Source: Solenopsis invicta (Eukaryota > Arthropoda > Insecta > Hymenoptera > Formicidae). Taken from it: a DNA stretch of 64,000 nucleotides. The notes below the pieces were generated by a model, which was not told where the DNA came from, did not search any database, and saw nothing but the letters and a program-made list of their open reading frames with translations. The position numbers and the translations under genes are program-made. The stretch covers positions 10,881,002-10,945,001 of the forward strand of contig NC_052671.1 of the NCBI RefSeq assembly GCF_016802725.1, read 5' to 3'. The stretch's first letter is position 1; each line of letters opens with the position of its first letter. This document shows, in pieces, positions 47,951-60,800 of this stretch.

Positions 47951-48556
47951 TCGCAAAAATATTGTAGTGAGACTTCCGTTGGAGTGGCAGTTAACGTAGC
48001 ATGTAAAGTAGCGTGTAAAGTAGCGTGTTAATTATTAATCTGTCGAAGCATGCGATCGCGTGGACGAGTTGACGCGAAATCGCTGCGAGAGCGAAAATAT
48101 TTTATACCGGGTACCGCGAGATATCGGAATCTTGATAATCACCAGAATACCGATCAATAAATTGCTTCGAGTACTGTATTCTAACACGAAGTATCTTATC
48201 CTTTGTCTGTGTAATATATTCTATTTCTCCTTTGTTAAATGTGTACTATTTATTGTGTTCACCCGAGGGTTACTTCTAGCCACTATTGCGTCCAACCGCG
48301 CCCCTTTGCCATATACTGAGCGAGGAGCAGCCGGATATGACGCAGTTTCGTGTAGTTAGCGAATCTTAAGTGGCGCGATAATTCACGCCTGGCGCCCAAT
48401 AATCCTAATTAGATTCCGTTCATGATCTTTTTACGAGATTACTATATCGCGTGAGTTACCGAGCTTCTCCGGATGCCGTTGATACCGTCAGTTTTTGTTA
48501 TTTGGTCGTGCGCAATCTTGCGAATGGCGATCAAGAGGAAATTACGTCGCAAGATT
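47951..48556 (+). repeat. Right LTR (truncated at its 5' side)
   Basis: Direct repeat of 44216-44815, ending ACGTCGCAAGATT opposite ACGTCGCAAATTT of the left copy. It carries a small local duplication (GTAAAGTAGCGT twice at about 48003-48025). The upstream ~540 bp present at the left is missing here. The many substitutions between the two LTRs indicate an old insertion. Confidence 0.85.
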
Positions 48557-48762
48557 GAATACCTTTCCGTGATGATGTATACTTAGTAAACAATTTTCCA
48601 GATATAATTGAAAGAAAATATATTTTAAATTTAAATCTTGATACAAAGTTTTAATAGTGAGCTATTTCTTTTATATAAAGTTGTTATTAAAAATCGCTTA
48701 TTAAACTTTAGATTAATTTGTGCAAAAACAATGACTGAATTTTCTACTTTCTAATTTTTTGG

Positions 48763-48990
48763 AGTAAAAACTTAGTCAAAACGAATAAAAGTTTACTTCA
48801 ATTAATAATGAAAACACTACCACTTGAAATGACACTTCACTTTTCATAAGAGTGAACATTTAACTTTAATCGTAAAGCTATTCTTTGTTTGTGTATATTT
48901 TTATATTAATTTAATCATTTATTTTAATAAAATAAATATTTTACTCCATTAGAATAAATGATTAAATTAAAATAAATGATACACTCGATT
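48763..48990 (+). repeat. Dispersed repeat, copy 2 (AGAGTAAAT family)
   Basis: Co-linear with the minus strand of 38665-38870. Blocks include GGAGTAAAAACTTAG, TTAATAATGAAAACACTACC, CACTTGAAAT, AGAGTGAACATTTAACTTTA and TACTCCATTAGAATAAATGA. An extra AT-rich block near 48890-48930 is absent from the other copy. No coding capacity. Confidence 0.65.
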
Positions 48991-50790
48991 TGAATGCATT
49001 TTTCATCTTTTTTAAATTCGATAGCTTGTAGTTTTATAGCCTGCCATTACAAATTTAAAAACTCAGTAATAAATAAATAACTCAATATATGTTAATAAAT
49101 AAACTCAATATACGTAAATTCTTGTTAAGCTGGTTGCAAGCGACATGTCCAATATACGTTAACTTTGACGAATGCGTTGAATATCAACGCTGGACTGCGC
49201 TGAACCAATGTTGGCCATATATGCGGTACGATTGATATATGATGCATAATATATAATTGCGGTAATCGTAGAAACGTACTTATTTTTTTATTACAATTCT
49301 TATGCTGATTCTTTTTCCTTTCTTTAAATTATCAATTGAATAATCTGTGTTGAGCTCTTTTTTAATATTTGTAATTGAAATCCAACCTTATTGTGTATAA
49401 AGCAAGAAAGAAATATGTAATAATAGAAAAGATAATAAAACATAAAAATATCCTAAAAACGAAATTGAACAACTCTTCTCGTAATTTCATGGACTCTTAA
49501 AATTTTTATATTCTGTATTTTGCTTTGCTTTTCTTTCTAATTAAAAATAATATTTTCGGATTTGTCTTAATAAATTTTGCGCAAAGCGCAAATTGCAACT
49601 GCTTGCTGGAAGTAATCAACCTTAGTGAAATTAATTACGAGAAATATAAAGGAATGTCTTTGTGTGCATATATTGAAATTCGCGAGTAATTGCATCTCTT
49701 TTCAACGCTATTCTCATCGCTCTCGTTATCGTTATGTATCAAGGAGAATTTCAAACGCGTTCGCATAAATGCACAGTAATGAAACACGGCGAGATATTGT
49801 TTCCTGTGGCAGAAATTAAAAAGCAATTCTTAAATATTTATAGTCAGTATAGTACTAAATTATAGCATTTGCTGTGTTATTTTCAGTCTGAAGAAGTTAA
49901 GGGTAAGATAATTGTGGCAATATATTTTACATTGTGATAGGTACATATTTTAACAGGCACATTTGATAAACAACGATAATGGCCACTAATATCGCTATTT
50001 CGTGATTTTATGTTTTGTATTGCTTCGTTTTTTTTTTTCTTACAAGCGAGTTTGAAATGCGGTTTGTAATAGACGCCAAAAGTAAGCGACTGCCATTGCG
50101 TTTATACGGAGGCATTTAATAGATTTTCTTTATTTATAACACGATGCTATTTATGGAAAATGTGTGGGTGATATTTAATTTCTTGTTGTTTAAAAATTTA
50201 TAATACAAACTGATTGATATGCTGCGTTGATGCAAGAAATTTAATACGATTCGATTTATTGGGAGACATTAAGCATTCTTAAATGATTGAGTATTCGTGC
50301 TCCAACTAGGACGATAATGCGAGGAAATTGACCTCGCAGTAAAATGGAAATTATTCAAAATGAGCAGTATATTTGCTGTATTCGTAGAAATTAGGCTTGA
50401 AGGATAGTAAGATTTACTGTACAAACTTAAATTACACTTCATATACAGTCATAATAAAAGAAAAATTTACCACGTACCGCTTATGAGTGCTTTATGTTAT
50501 ACTTAGAATTGTTTATCGCGGTGGAGGATGTTATGTGTCTTATCTTATGATACTAAATGTCAATGGATAGTAGAATATACTGCACTATAGTAAATTTTTC
50601 TTAACGTGATTTTATATAAATCCAGATGAATGTGATGTAAAGTACAAACTATATTATTACTTTAATAATTTACGATAATAGTATTTCTTTTTTTAAGAAA
50701 ATATACATACCGTAAAATACAATATGTGGAAACAATATTAGATTCTATTAATTTCACTAACCTACATCGCTTTGTTCTCATCCTTAGAAA
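48991..50790. other. Unannotated AT-rich sequence
   Basis: No gene or repeat recognised. Short open frames at 49635-49826 (minus strand) and elsewhere have no domain. Confidence 0.6.
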
Positions 50791-50850
50791 GCGTTATGCT
50801 ATTTATAATACCGGAATACAGCGTTATTCTATTTATAATACCGCAATACA
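50791..50850. repeat. 30-bp tandem duplication
   Basis: GCGTTATGCTATTTATAATA starts a 30-bp unit at 50791, which is repeated from 50821 with two substitutions. It lies inside a 91-codon open frame (50726-51001) with no recognisable domain, giving a repeated YAIYNTGIQR / YSIYNTAIQR peptide. Confidence 0.8.
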
Positions 50851-51296
50851 GCGTCTTATGGCAAAGACTCTCCCTTTCGGTATCCTTATACGATACCTTC
50901 GAAAACTAAATAAGGAGGCAGATTCATTGATGCAAATTCGTGATGGTAATTGTCGAAAGCGGAAGACAAAGTACTATAACGTACAAGGAATAATTATGTA
51001 GATGTATTCCTCAATGCAATAATAGAAGGGGGGAGAGGGAAGAAGAGGAACAGGAAAGACACCTTATGTATGTGTTTAAATATAACTGTGTTAAAACTGA
51101 AATTAAAACAAAGCTCCAAATTTCAAAATTTAATTTATATTCATATTTTACGTAGCGAGTAAATTATAAAAATTAATTGCACAGAATTGTTAAGATTAGG
51201 TATTATTTTGCAAATAATATAAGTAAAATTGAGTAATTATTTAGATCTGCTTTAAAATAATTATAAATTATGCGCGGATAATAGAATCTGCTGTAA
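50851..51296. other. Unannotated sequence
   Basis: A GA-rich stretch lies at 51028-51057. No gene recognised. Confidence 0.6.
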
Positions 51297-52097
51297 CAAA
51301 AGAGCAGGTTTGGGTAACTACTTAACAAGTTAAAAGTTAAACAAAAAATTAAAAGTTAATAACTTTTAACTTAATTTAATTAATTTTAAATGCATTAATT
51401 TTTAATTTTAACTAGTTATTTTTAAACATTAACTTATTAACTTTTTTCTATGTTAATTTTTTTTATCTGTATAAATGACAGTATAATCCGTCGGTACCAT
51501 CCTCAGCACTTGTAGAACAAATGTTTAGTGTAGGTGGTTTACTATTGGTACAAATATTGGTTAATGACTTACAGAGAAAGTTAACTGATCATTTAGAAAT
51601 AATGCTCTTATTAAAATTTAGTAATTACTTTAAAAATAAAAAATTTTTTAAATAAGATTATATTTTATCGATATATCATATATAAGGTTATATTTTACAT
51701 TACGTAAAATCATATTTTTAATCATTTAATCATAAAATGTAAAAATTGTAAAAGAATATATAACTATATAAAAAACGATATTTCTTTTTATTTTAATATA
51801 TTTTATTATAAACTTAAATTATAAATAAAACAAAAAATTTATTTAATAATTTATATTATAATTGTTTTGTTATTTAAAATAATGCAATTTTCAAAAATTA
51901 CAATATTCTAATTTTATATAAATAATGATTTTTAAAATTAATTTTTATTTTAACTTAATTTAATCATAATGTAATTTTAACTGAATTAATTTTTTATTTA
52001 TATAACTTTTAACGTAACTAAATTTATTTTATGTACCATCAACTTTGACATAATTTAGTTAAAAAAATTTATTAACTTACTCAACTTTGCAAAAGAG
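51297..52097. mobile_element. hAT-like non-autonomous element, copy 2, with intact target duplication
   Basis: The element proper is 51305-52089 (785 bp). It is flanked by a perfect 8-bp duplication CAAAAGAG (51297-51304 and 52090-52097). The left end CAGGTTTGGGTAACTACTTA and the right end (inverse of CAAAGTTGAGTAAGTTAA) form an imperfect terminal inverted repeat. Termini starting CA(G) with an 8-bp duplication are hAT hallmarks. The interior is AT-rich with many TTAACTTTTAAC-type motifs and no transposase frame, so it depends on an autonomous relative. Copy 1 (41064-42537) is co-linear. Confidence 0.88.
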
Positions 52098-52457
52098 TCA
52101 ATAATAGTAGTTACGTCGTTATATCCATGATTTGTTTTTCTTTCCGAAAGTTAGTATTGACTTATAATACAAACGAAGTTAAATAACTTGCCAATTATAT
52201 CGTGATAAAATAGAGCAATTGCTGGTATAAAAATTACGCAGTCACTATAAAAAAAGAGCATGACAACATTACTTTCAAATATCTGAGCGATGTCGAAAAA
52301 GTTGAATGAAAGACACATGTTCGGATGGGTGTAAAGTGCATCAAGCATTCTGGCGTTATTGATCGACTCCCCAACCATTTCATCATGGTTCATTCAATTG
52401 AATGAAATTTGAAACAGAAAACACAAGCAAGGAGTAGCAAGTTTAATACCTGAATCT

Positions 52458-53321
52458 ATGTAAAATAAATGAATAATTTTAATGAGATCTGGCTTTTGCA
52501 ATTATATTAGAAATTTATTAATTTTTTTAGCTAAGATTTAAAAATTGTAGTGATTTTTAAATTATAAAGTGGGAAACTTGAAGAACTAAGCTTTTTAGCT
52601 AAATAAACTAAATTAGATTGTTCGCACAAATATGAATATTTTTTGAAATTTAGTTTAGAAATCAGTTACTAAGATTTAATTTGCAAATTAGTTTCATCTT
52701 TTCTCAAATGCTGATTTGTGAAATGAGATTTTACATTTTCCATAAATAACCTTAAAATAATTAATGCCAAGAATGATAAAAAAATTACACGATTCAAACA
52801 AATGGCTTTTGTATAAATAGATTAAAATAAAATCTATGATCTAATCGTCGCCATCTGACGAATGTCTCTAATTTCGAGTTAGCTTATCATGTAAAATTAA
52901 TGAATAATTTTAATGAGATCTGGTTTTCACAATTATATTAGAAATTTATTAATTTTTTTAACTAAGATTTTAAAACTGTAGTAATTTTTAAATTATAAAG
53001 TGGGAAACTTGAAGAATTAAGCTTTTTAGCTAAATAAACTAAATTAGATCGTTTGCACAAATATGGATATTTTTTGAAATTTATTTTAGAAATCAGTTAC
53101 TAAGATTTAACTTGAAAATTAGTTCCATCTTTCCTCAAATGCTGATTTGTAAAATAAGATTTTACGTTTTCCATAAATAACCTTAAAAAGATTAATGCCA
53201 AAAATGATAAAAAATTATACAATTCAAACAAATAGCTTTTGTATAAATAGATTAAAATAAAATCTATGATCTAATCGACGCCATCTGATGAATGTTCTCT
53301 AATTCCGAGTTAGCTTATCAT
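52458..53321. repeat. 431-bp tandem duplication, two copies
   Basis: Unit 1 (52458-52888) and unit 2 (52889-53321) are near-identical and co-linear. GAGATCTGG occurs at 52484 and 52915, and AGCTTATCAT at 52881 and 53312, both 431 bp apart. Each contains AATAATTTTAATGAGATCTG, AAAGTGGGAAACTTGAAGAA and CTATGATCTAATCG. Scattered substitutions show that the duplication is not recent. No coding capacity. Confidence 0.93.
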
Positions 53322-55044
53322 GGAATTAACTTCTTAAAGAGATTAGAAGGATTTAGACAAGAACTTTTCTTTCAGTGCTTCGTAGGGTATAAAATACTTC
53401 CCTTTTCTTTTTTATCCCCTCTCTTTGCTCTCTTTGTTCTTTTTCTCATTGTATTTGTTGCATACATTTTCAAAGATAAAGAACAAAACATATTCTTAAT
53501 AATAAAAGTTTGTGCGTAGTAGTATACAAATAATAGCAATCAATTTTATCCGCTCGAGTAGCGGATTACCATGTTCAGACTAACTAAGAAGGTTACTATT
53601 TTCTCTTGCGTGATAATTTATCTCGCGCTCGCTATTTTATTACTCGAAAGTAGCAAATGAATTTTGCCCTGACTTCTTGATTTATATCTCGCGATAATTA
53701 CCTTCCTGCTTTCTCAATGAAGCAACGCTTACTATATAAGGCATCCTCTACCCTTTTTTGCAATTTAAGGCAATTTTTTTTCTACTAAAAATTAAGTATC
53801 TCGAGATTTAATTATAAAGATGCTTATTTGGAAATTGAAATCGTGAAAAAATTGACGTCCAATTAAATATTTGCCGGGTGAAGATTTTTAAATTGTACAG
53901 AGAAAATATCGCATTATGATAATATAAATCTCATGACATACTCTACCATAAAAGCGCAGTTCTTATATAGTGACATGTTGTAACGCACAAGTGGCTTCCG
54001 ACAGTATAACTAAGTCAAGGAAGAACGTAAGCCAAGAAAGAAAATTGGGTTCTTCAACGTCGTGAAACTAACGACTTACGATTTATTGCGCCATACCGAA
54101 CCATGTATCACCGGAGCAGTATCATTCCTGCTAAGTTTTTCTTTGCGTAAACATTTACTATTAATCTTAGTTGATTGAAATTAATTGTGATTTTAAAACT
54201 CCAGACGGTTATAAATTTAAAAATTTATAAAATCTTATAATTAAGTAAATACAAATGTCTTATTTTGTAGTAACGAAATAAATAATGCAACTATACCTTG
54301 CCCAAGTTTGTGACGATACAATTTAGAATTAGATAAAATTTAAAATAAATAAGCATTAAAGCTAGATTTATGCTACAATTTATACATAAAAGTTTCATAA
54401 AAATTATGTTGGTAACAATATATGTAAACAACTAAAACGTATTGAATAAGGATAAGTTCCAAAAATAATGTAAAAAAAATATTAAAATAAAAAATATGTA
54501 AATTTTAAATTTACATATACCTGTGTTAGAATTTATACCACAAATACAAATAATTAAAAAGCAACGCGCAAAATATGAAACTATCTATTTAACAAGGCAA
54601 AATCATTTCTATATTTGCCATTAAAAATCAATACGATCATTGCGTAGCATTGTAGTTACGTACACATTATGGTGTATTTATTTTAATTATATGCTTCATA
54701 ATTTTTGCCCATTAATTAATATACGCATAAAATATTACGTAAAATATAATTATTTTAGTACGTTAAACATTATCACGATATAAATATTATCGTTTCTTAT
54801 GCTGGCTCGTTTGGTCTATATTGCTATGTTGTTTCGCTCGGCGAGATTTTGTAGTGACGCATATGGCGCGTTTGACGTACACGTCACTTTAATTGAATTC
54901 GCACCTTGAACGTGTTACTCGCACGCCTGACTGAATCGAAATGAATCCGTTACGGCTGTAGATACAATTTACACGTTCAAACTTCCTTTACACGTCTAAA
55001 CTACCTAACGCAACGCGATAAGGCAAGGTAGAGTTACACATAGA
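53322..55044. other. Unannotated AT-rich sequence
   Basis: No gene or repeat recognised. GC-richer patches at 53990-54130 and 54810-55030 carry no coding signal. Confidence 0.6.
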
Positions 55045-55620
55045 GAAAAATGTTTCTTTATTTGGTATTTCTATTTCTTGCTTACATTTATTTCACAGAA
55101 ACAATATAACTTTAAAATCTTTAAATAAAACGGCATGTTATTAAATACAAAAATATTTTAGTTTTGTTGCATTGAATCATAATTGTTAAAAAAAGATACG
55201 ATTGTTGGAAACAATATATTTTTTAATAAAATAACAAAATTACTTGGAATGCATTTAATACCTTCCCGATGATCGCTCTGTGAAGTTCCTACTGATGTGG
55301 CTCACCACTACTAAGGGTGTCTGTGGTTAACGAGACCGCTAATAACAAGTAAAGTTTAGCACGCGACGGATATAAGATCGTGCGAAGTTTCAACCACCTA
55401 CAGCTCAATTCCGTCCTCTTGTTCATCCTGTCCTCTACACTCCTTTCGTAACTATGTATAACTTACAATTCCCAAAGACATTGCATTCTTTTATTCAGGA
55501 GTTAAAAAGAGACTTTTTTTTTTAATGTAACACATGTGAATATATAAATTATAAGGGAAATAATACTGAAATAATAAACTTGTTTAATGCAATAAAATTA
55601 CAATTTAAGTAATTTAATGC
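55045..55620. repeat. Unidentified dispersed repeat, copy 2
   Basis: Same orientation and block order as 31900-32440, with indels throughout. The GC-richer centre (about 55255-55440) with CACCACTAC, GAGACCGCTAATAACAAG and TACAGCTCAATTCC corresponds to the centre of copy 1. No terminal repeats or coding capacity. Confidence 0.75.
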
Positions 55621-56150
55621 AATAATAAAATTGTTTCGGTAAAATAGAAATTTAATTTAATAGAGAGAGATATTTTGACCGTTGCTGTATCAATATAAAT
55701 TGAACAAGAATGCTTTCTACGGTTGTAGGTCTTCGAGCTTGTATTGTCTGCGTGATTTTATATACTTTCTTATACTTTTATATACTTATATACTATTTTA
55801 TATACTATATACTTTAAAAATTTAATTATTTTAAAAGTATATTTACTTTAAGGTAAAAATATAGATTATTTGAAAAATCAAACAAATGCATTATTCAAAC
55901 ATTAGATTGTACTAATGCATAAATTTTTTTGAATTTAAGAAAATCCGCTAAATCTAAACAAACATTTTTTCCTGTGTATGTAGCACGTTATATGTACGAT
56001 TAATATATACCTGTAATTCATGAAATAGATTGTAGATAGTAGATAGTAAACAAATTTATTAGAGAGAAATAGAAGAGATATTTATTGAATATGTGTTTGG
56101 TTAAACGCGAATTAATTATGAAATGTCATATACGTCATTTATTAAATACT
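55621..56150. other. Unannotated sequence
   Basis: Low-complexity TATACT repeats lie at 55745-55810. No gene recognised. Confidence 0.6.
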
Positions 56151-56570
56151 GTTGTTTTCGAGGGGGAATTCACAACCCAAAATTTTGTACACCAATGCCG
56201 ATTTTTGGCATTGCTGTAAAACACTGCCGACATTTTTGTACACTGCCGACAATGCTTATTGTTAGTCAATGCCTACAATGCCGTCAATCCTATATTAAAA
56301 TTAAGGCAATGCCATGCAATTATGAACACTACCGCGTGCCCATTATCATACGCCAATGCCTGCACAAGAATTCTAAAGCTTTCCCGAAGTATTCAAAAAT
56401 TTTTGTGCTCAATCCCATGATCGAAAAATCGACTCTGAAGTGAGCTCACCACTCCCCAACCACTGACGACAATGCCGTCAATATTATAAGTCACTGCTTA
56501 CTTTTTTCGGCAGTCCACTGCCGAAATTTTGTACACCAATGCCGGCTGTGAATTTCCCCTCGGTTGTTTT
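56151..56570. mobile_element. Non-autonomous transposon with CGAGGGG ends and subterminal motif repeats
   Basis: The element proper is 56159-56562 (404 bp), flanked by a perfect 8-bp duplication GTTGTTTT (56151-56158 and 56563-56570). Ends are CGAGGGGGAATTCACAACC and the inverse of CGAGGGGAAATTCACAGCC. Just inside, AAATTTTGTACACCAATGCC occurs at both ends in direct orientation, so an inverted outer repeat encloses a direct inner repeat. The interior has about a dozen AATGCC / CACTGCC motifs in both orientations. The 106-codon open frame over it reflects these repeats and is not a gene. An 8-bp duplication fits hAT, Mutator-like, P or KDZ superfamilies; the ends do not decide between them. Confidence 0.85.
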
Positions 56571-59500
56571 ATATCCAATGCATTTATACGTGCGAGTTGA
56601 TTAAACTCCATTTTTTTCCATTTCCTTTTTTTCTATCTAACATTGCTTTTGTTGCTATTCTTGTATAAATTTAATAATAAAAAAATTAATTAAAAATGTA
56701 ATTTTTGTTCTCCCTATTTGTTCTCATTAATTTATATTTTCAATAATTTCAAATTCACACTCGATATTTTCGCAGAGAACAAATCGACTCGAAATTTGTT
56801 GAAGTTTGATAGATGATTGGAAAACTGAGAATTTTATGACTGTATAAACATAAACTGATTCGGTCAATCGCGACCCTCCTCTGCAAATTTGACTAGCTCG
56901 CCGTCAGCACGACGCCACAGAATTCGATTAATCGCCGGCAGCGTTAATGGATTTAACGGGTAAGAGCCGGTTATCATCTGGTTATCAGCCCCCGTGGCTG
57001 AGAGTTAGCCACTCAGTCCCTGACACTTGTATTTCGTTTGGCATCGACGAATACTGTCACGAGAAAAATTTTATTAAAAATAACATTGCACGTCATTTAA
57101 TACACGAATTCGACAAAGAACTAATTTTTTAAATATAATAATTTTATGAATCCTAAAAAAAGATTTGTAATATGATTTTCAAACCAATTAACTCTTTATG
57201 ATATTATCTATCTCACGATAAACGGAATTGACAGCTACGATTTAATAATAATAAATGTAACAAAAGTGTTTAATAAAAATAATTTCATGTGGTTTAGATA
57301 ATAGAATTTCCAATAAAATTGTAATTAAAATTCTATCCTGAAATTTGACACAAATTATAGGTAATTCAAAAAGTGAATTTTACGTGTGTACGTTAATATA
57401 TATATAATACAAAAATAATAAACTAAAAAATCTATAAGCAACGCCAGACTACGTATGAAAATATATATGTGCACCAACAATGCATAGCGATGGAATTCTG
57501 TTTCATTATTAAAAAAATGCTGTCTCAAATTCCGCAGCAAATCTTTTATGCTTTTATAATCTTTCAATTACAAAGTGTTTGCGCATATTTGACGAGTAAT
57601 GCAATCATTATGGAAAGTACATTTAATTAGTTAAATACTTGAAACATTAATTGTGATTTGCAAATTATATTTCACAATTCTTAATTTTTCACGACATGTT
57701 ATACGAGACTAACGTAAGCGCAAACATTCCTAATCAGTTAAGAATTTTTATTTTTCAAATGCACGTTCAAATTTAAAATAAAATATCTTTGAACGACATT
57801 GAGAAATAGAGTAGGCATACGATCCTCACCCGCGAACTCTCTCGTCTAAAGTTTCGCTGAAAGTATGAGAGTTGTTTCATGTGTATACTATTTTAGTTTT
57901 TGCTACTTTTCATCTTCCTAATGCAAACAGCACATGTACGAAACGCATATGTGAGAAATCATATAGATATACAAGGAAGATGTGTAGAAGGAACATAAAG
58001 AAAAACGAGCAAGATCTATATTTATATTCAAAGTAGAAGCTTGGCTTTCAGTATCCAATGTTTGTTTCCGAATTAACACTGGTTACTCTGCATAGGGAAA
58101 TTGTTTTCATCATCATTAAATTACTTGAAGTGTTCGTAGTTAATGTTTAATGATTCCGGATAGTTCCGGATGGTAATTGAGTGCATTAAGATGGAGAACT
58201 AAGTTTCGCCGTAAACGATTTATCGGAGTATCGGAGTACCCTCGCGCCCTCGTGCGCGCGGACGGGGGATGTTAAATTGGGATTTCGGCGGTCCTCTGCT
58301 CGAATAAAAAACGGCCTTAATGCGATTGAAAGATACGCGAATGGTGGCCCGCGCGCGTCGATAAAATTTTTACGTAAATGAGGTTTAAACTGTTTGCAAC
58401 GTTGAGGCTCGCTCGTTTCGGGCTTCAAAGGGCTCGATGTTTCGACGAGTATACTTGCGTGTGTGCCTGCACGCGAAAGCTGCGGGAGTGTTTGTTAGCT
58501 TTTGCCACGCGATTGAGATTAAACATGCAATTAAGCTTCTAACACTGGAAAATACACTGGACCACCAGGGCAGAGCGGAAAATCGATATTAATTTGATTA
58601 GTCAAAATTTAAAAAAAATAATTGTTTCTCGTTTAGGGTAATTGTATGAAGTTCGTAATGCGTTTTATGTAATATATTATATAATTATTACGTAAGGAAA
58701 GTATTTGTACATTCTATCCTTATATAATAATTTTATATATAAAAAAAAGAAAGGAGTTGCTTAGTTACGTAATACGTAAATAGAAATAAAAACAATTTAC
58801 AGATGTATTTTCTGCATCAATAAATTCTATCTGTATTCTCTCTAAAAAAAAAAAAAAAAGAATACGCAAATGTTTTTTGATCGATGATGCAGTTAAATTT
58901 TAACAAGGGTGTGTAATTTCATCCTTCTTCAATCTGTAAAAGTTACGCAGGTTAAACTCGACGTCTTATCTTAATTATCGACATTGTTCCCTTTTCGAAA
59001 GAAAACGCTGTCCTGTCTGATCAAATCCCCCTCTGCTCTTCCTCATTTATTTCTTACCCTCCTGCTTCTTCTCTTCAGCGCTGATACGCAATACGCTATT
59101 AATTCCCTCCGCTATCGATTATTCCTTGAACGCGTTACATCATAGAGACTTATGTAATTGAAGGCGCGAGCAAGAGGGAGCGAGGCTCCTTTATGACGTT
59201 TCTAGTCACAGTGTAGCGAGTGGCTCGCACAACTGCTTTCAATAGGCTACCGCCATTTTGTGCGTCCGTTATCAATCGCTTTGTAATGTTCAAGCTGCAG
59301 TGCAGCTCTATCGTGAAAACGCATCCGGTAACCTGTGAAATCAGCATGGAACCCGAACCCGCTCAATAACGTTGGAATCGACGAAGATATCGGCCCGCGT
59401 GAAAAAACAGCTACGCTCGTTAAGACAATCGGGAGATAAAAGTTATCGATTGTGCTGCATGACTATTCGATGAAATGGTTTTCAATACGACATTATCCTA

Positions 59501-60362
59501 ATATCATATCGATATTTCAATTCGTATCACGTTTGCTGGTTACCGCGCTACGAAAGATGAGTGAACGGAAAATATATTCTCGGTAAAAATTTTTATTTTT
59601 ATGAAAGTGTGTGTGATGCAAATGCTTTAATGGAGAGATAAATTTTAAATAAATTGACAGAAACTCTTGAGCTGATTATTAATTTATAAAACGTACTTAA
59701 AGTTGCTCAACCATATTTTGCGGAATTTTTAACTCATACTGGTTTATAAGGCACAGTGGGCTATAAACGGAAAAAAGTTAGGCTTCACTTATCTCCGACT
59801 TAAATTTTAATGCGCGCATATGAAACTTTTTGGGGACTCTTTTCGACACCCGTGTTCCCTATTATAATAATATATAATATTATAATATTTATTCAAACCT
59901 CTTTATATACTATTTTATATCGTCCAAATAATAAAATTTTGCGCGTTAATTGTAAAATCGTGATTTATTGATTTTTCTAAAATATCGATTTTTGACATTT
60001 TAAATAATTAAATTTTTTGGAGCAATTTATATCGTACTATTTTCTTTTTTATAATACATTTTCTTTAAACAATTGTAATCATTTGAAAACATTTTTCGAT
60101 TCCTGTTTATTTATGTTTGTCTTATTTCGAGATATGAATTTCACATATATTTCAAGCAGAAATATATGTTTTCAGATCAGATCGAGATATAATGTAACAA
60201 AATTACAGGATTTCACAGATTCCAGTGAAATGAAGAAGATAACCGAAAATATCAATGGCAACCTACAGTTAATAATTAGTTAAATGTAATCATACATACA
60301 AATCTAAAATACATATCACAAGTACGGATATTGATTTTGTCCAAATTCAACTATTAGCTTAG
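56571..60362. other. Unannotated sequence with a CpG-rich island
   Basis: A hairpin with arms GTGGCT(A)/TAGCCAC lies near 56993-57011 in a GC-richer patch. A strong CpG-rich island at about 58180-58500 is open on the minus strand for 80 codons without a recognisable domain. An A run ends near 58859. A GC-richer patch lies at 59080-59420. No supported gene. Confidence 0.5.
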
Positions 60363-60554
60363 ATTATATCTACGGATCTACTAGAATCAGTTTGTGAAAA
60401 GAAGCCCGTCGTCGAAACACGTCCTCCATATATCTTTGTCAATGGATTAAAGTCTTTAGAATCGCTATGTCAGATTAAAGCAATCAATACTGCTTATCGA
60501 CGCAAGCTATTGGGAAGCGAGATTAATCCTTCCGAACACATCCTTGCGTGTTGA
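60363..60554 (+). pseudogene. Possible Jockey-type retrotransposon ORF1 fragment
   Basis: A 63-codon frame, stop to stop, contains EKKPVVETRPPYIFVNGLKS and LESLCQIKAINTAYRRKLLG. The KP...PPPIFV.G/N...L string is typical of the segment before the zinc knuckles in ORF1 proteins of Jockey-like LINEs. No knuckle or reverse transcriptase follows, and there is no ATG. The assignment rests on one short motif and could be coincidental. Confidence 0.35.
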
Positions 60555-60770
60555 ACATAAGCTGCTCACACGTTCCTCAATTAGTTTGTGTTATCCTGTA
60601 TGATATATAAGATTATATCTGATCGAGCACACAACTGTGAATGAAATCAAATGACTGAATCGCTTTCGCGCGAAACACACAATTAAATGGAAAATAGCTG
60701 AGCATAATTATGAAAAAATTTGCTGAAACAATTAATTTTCAATAAGCTACCACCATTTATACCGCCATTT

Positions 60771-60800
60771 ATTATCGCGGGTTGAAATGCCCGCGATAAT
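60771..60800. other. Perfect 11-bp hairpin
   Basis: Arm ATTATCGCGGG (60771-60781), loop TTGAAATG, exact inverse arm at 60790-60800. It sits in AT-rich DNA with no gene nearby to which a terminator could belong. Confidence 0.7.

Larger units (their letters stand above)
43679..48556 (+). mobile_element. Degenerate Ty3/gypsy-like LTR retrotransposon
   Basis: Two direct repeats (about 44216-44815 and 47951-48556) flank a primer-binding-site-like sequence, a long leader, gag-like fragments, an integrase C-terminal fragment, a zinc-knuckle frame and a purine-rich tract. Protease, reverse transcriptase, RNase H and the integrase core are absent. The left LTR probably extends to about 43679; the right LTR lacks that upstream part. 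No target duplication could be established. The element is old, internally deleted and rearranged. Confidence 0.85.

Noticed and set aside
56123..56443. 106-codon frame with repeated Cys/His residues
   Set aside because: The residues come from the AATGCC/CACTGCC motif repeats of the CGAGGG transposon; the frame is not a zinc-finger protein.
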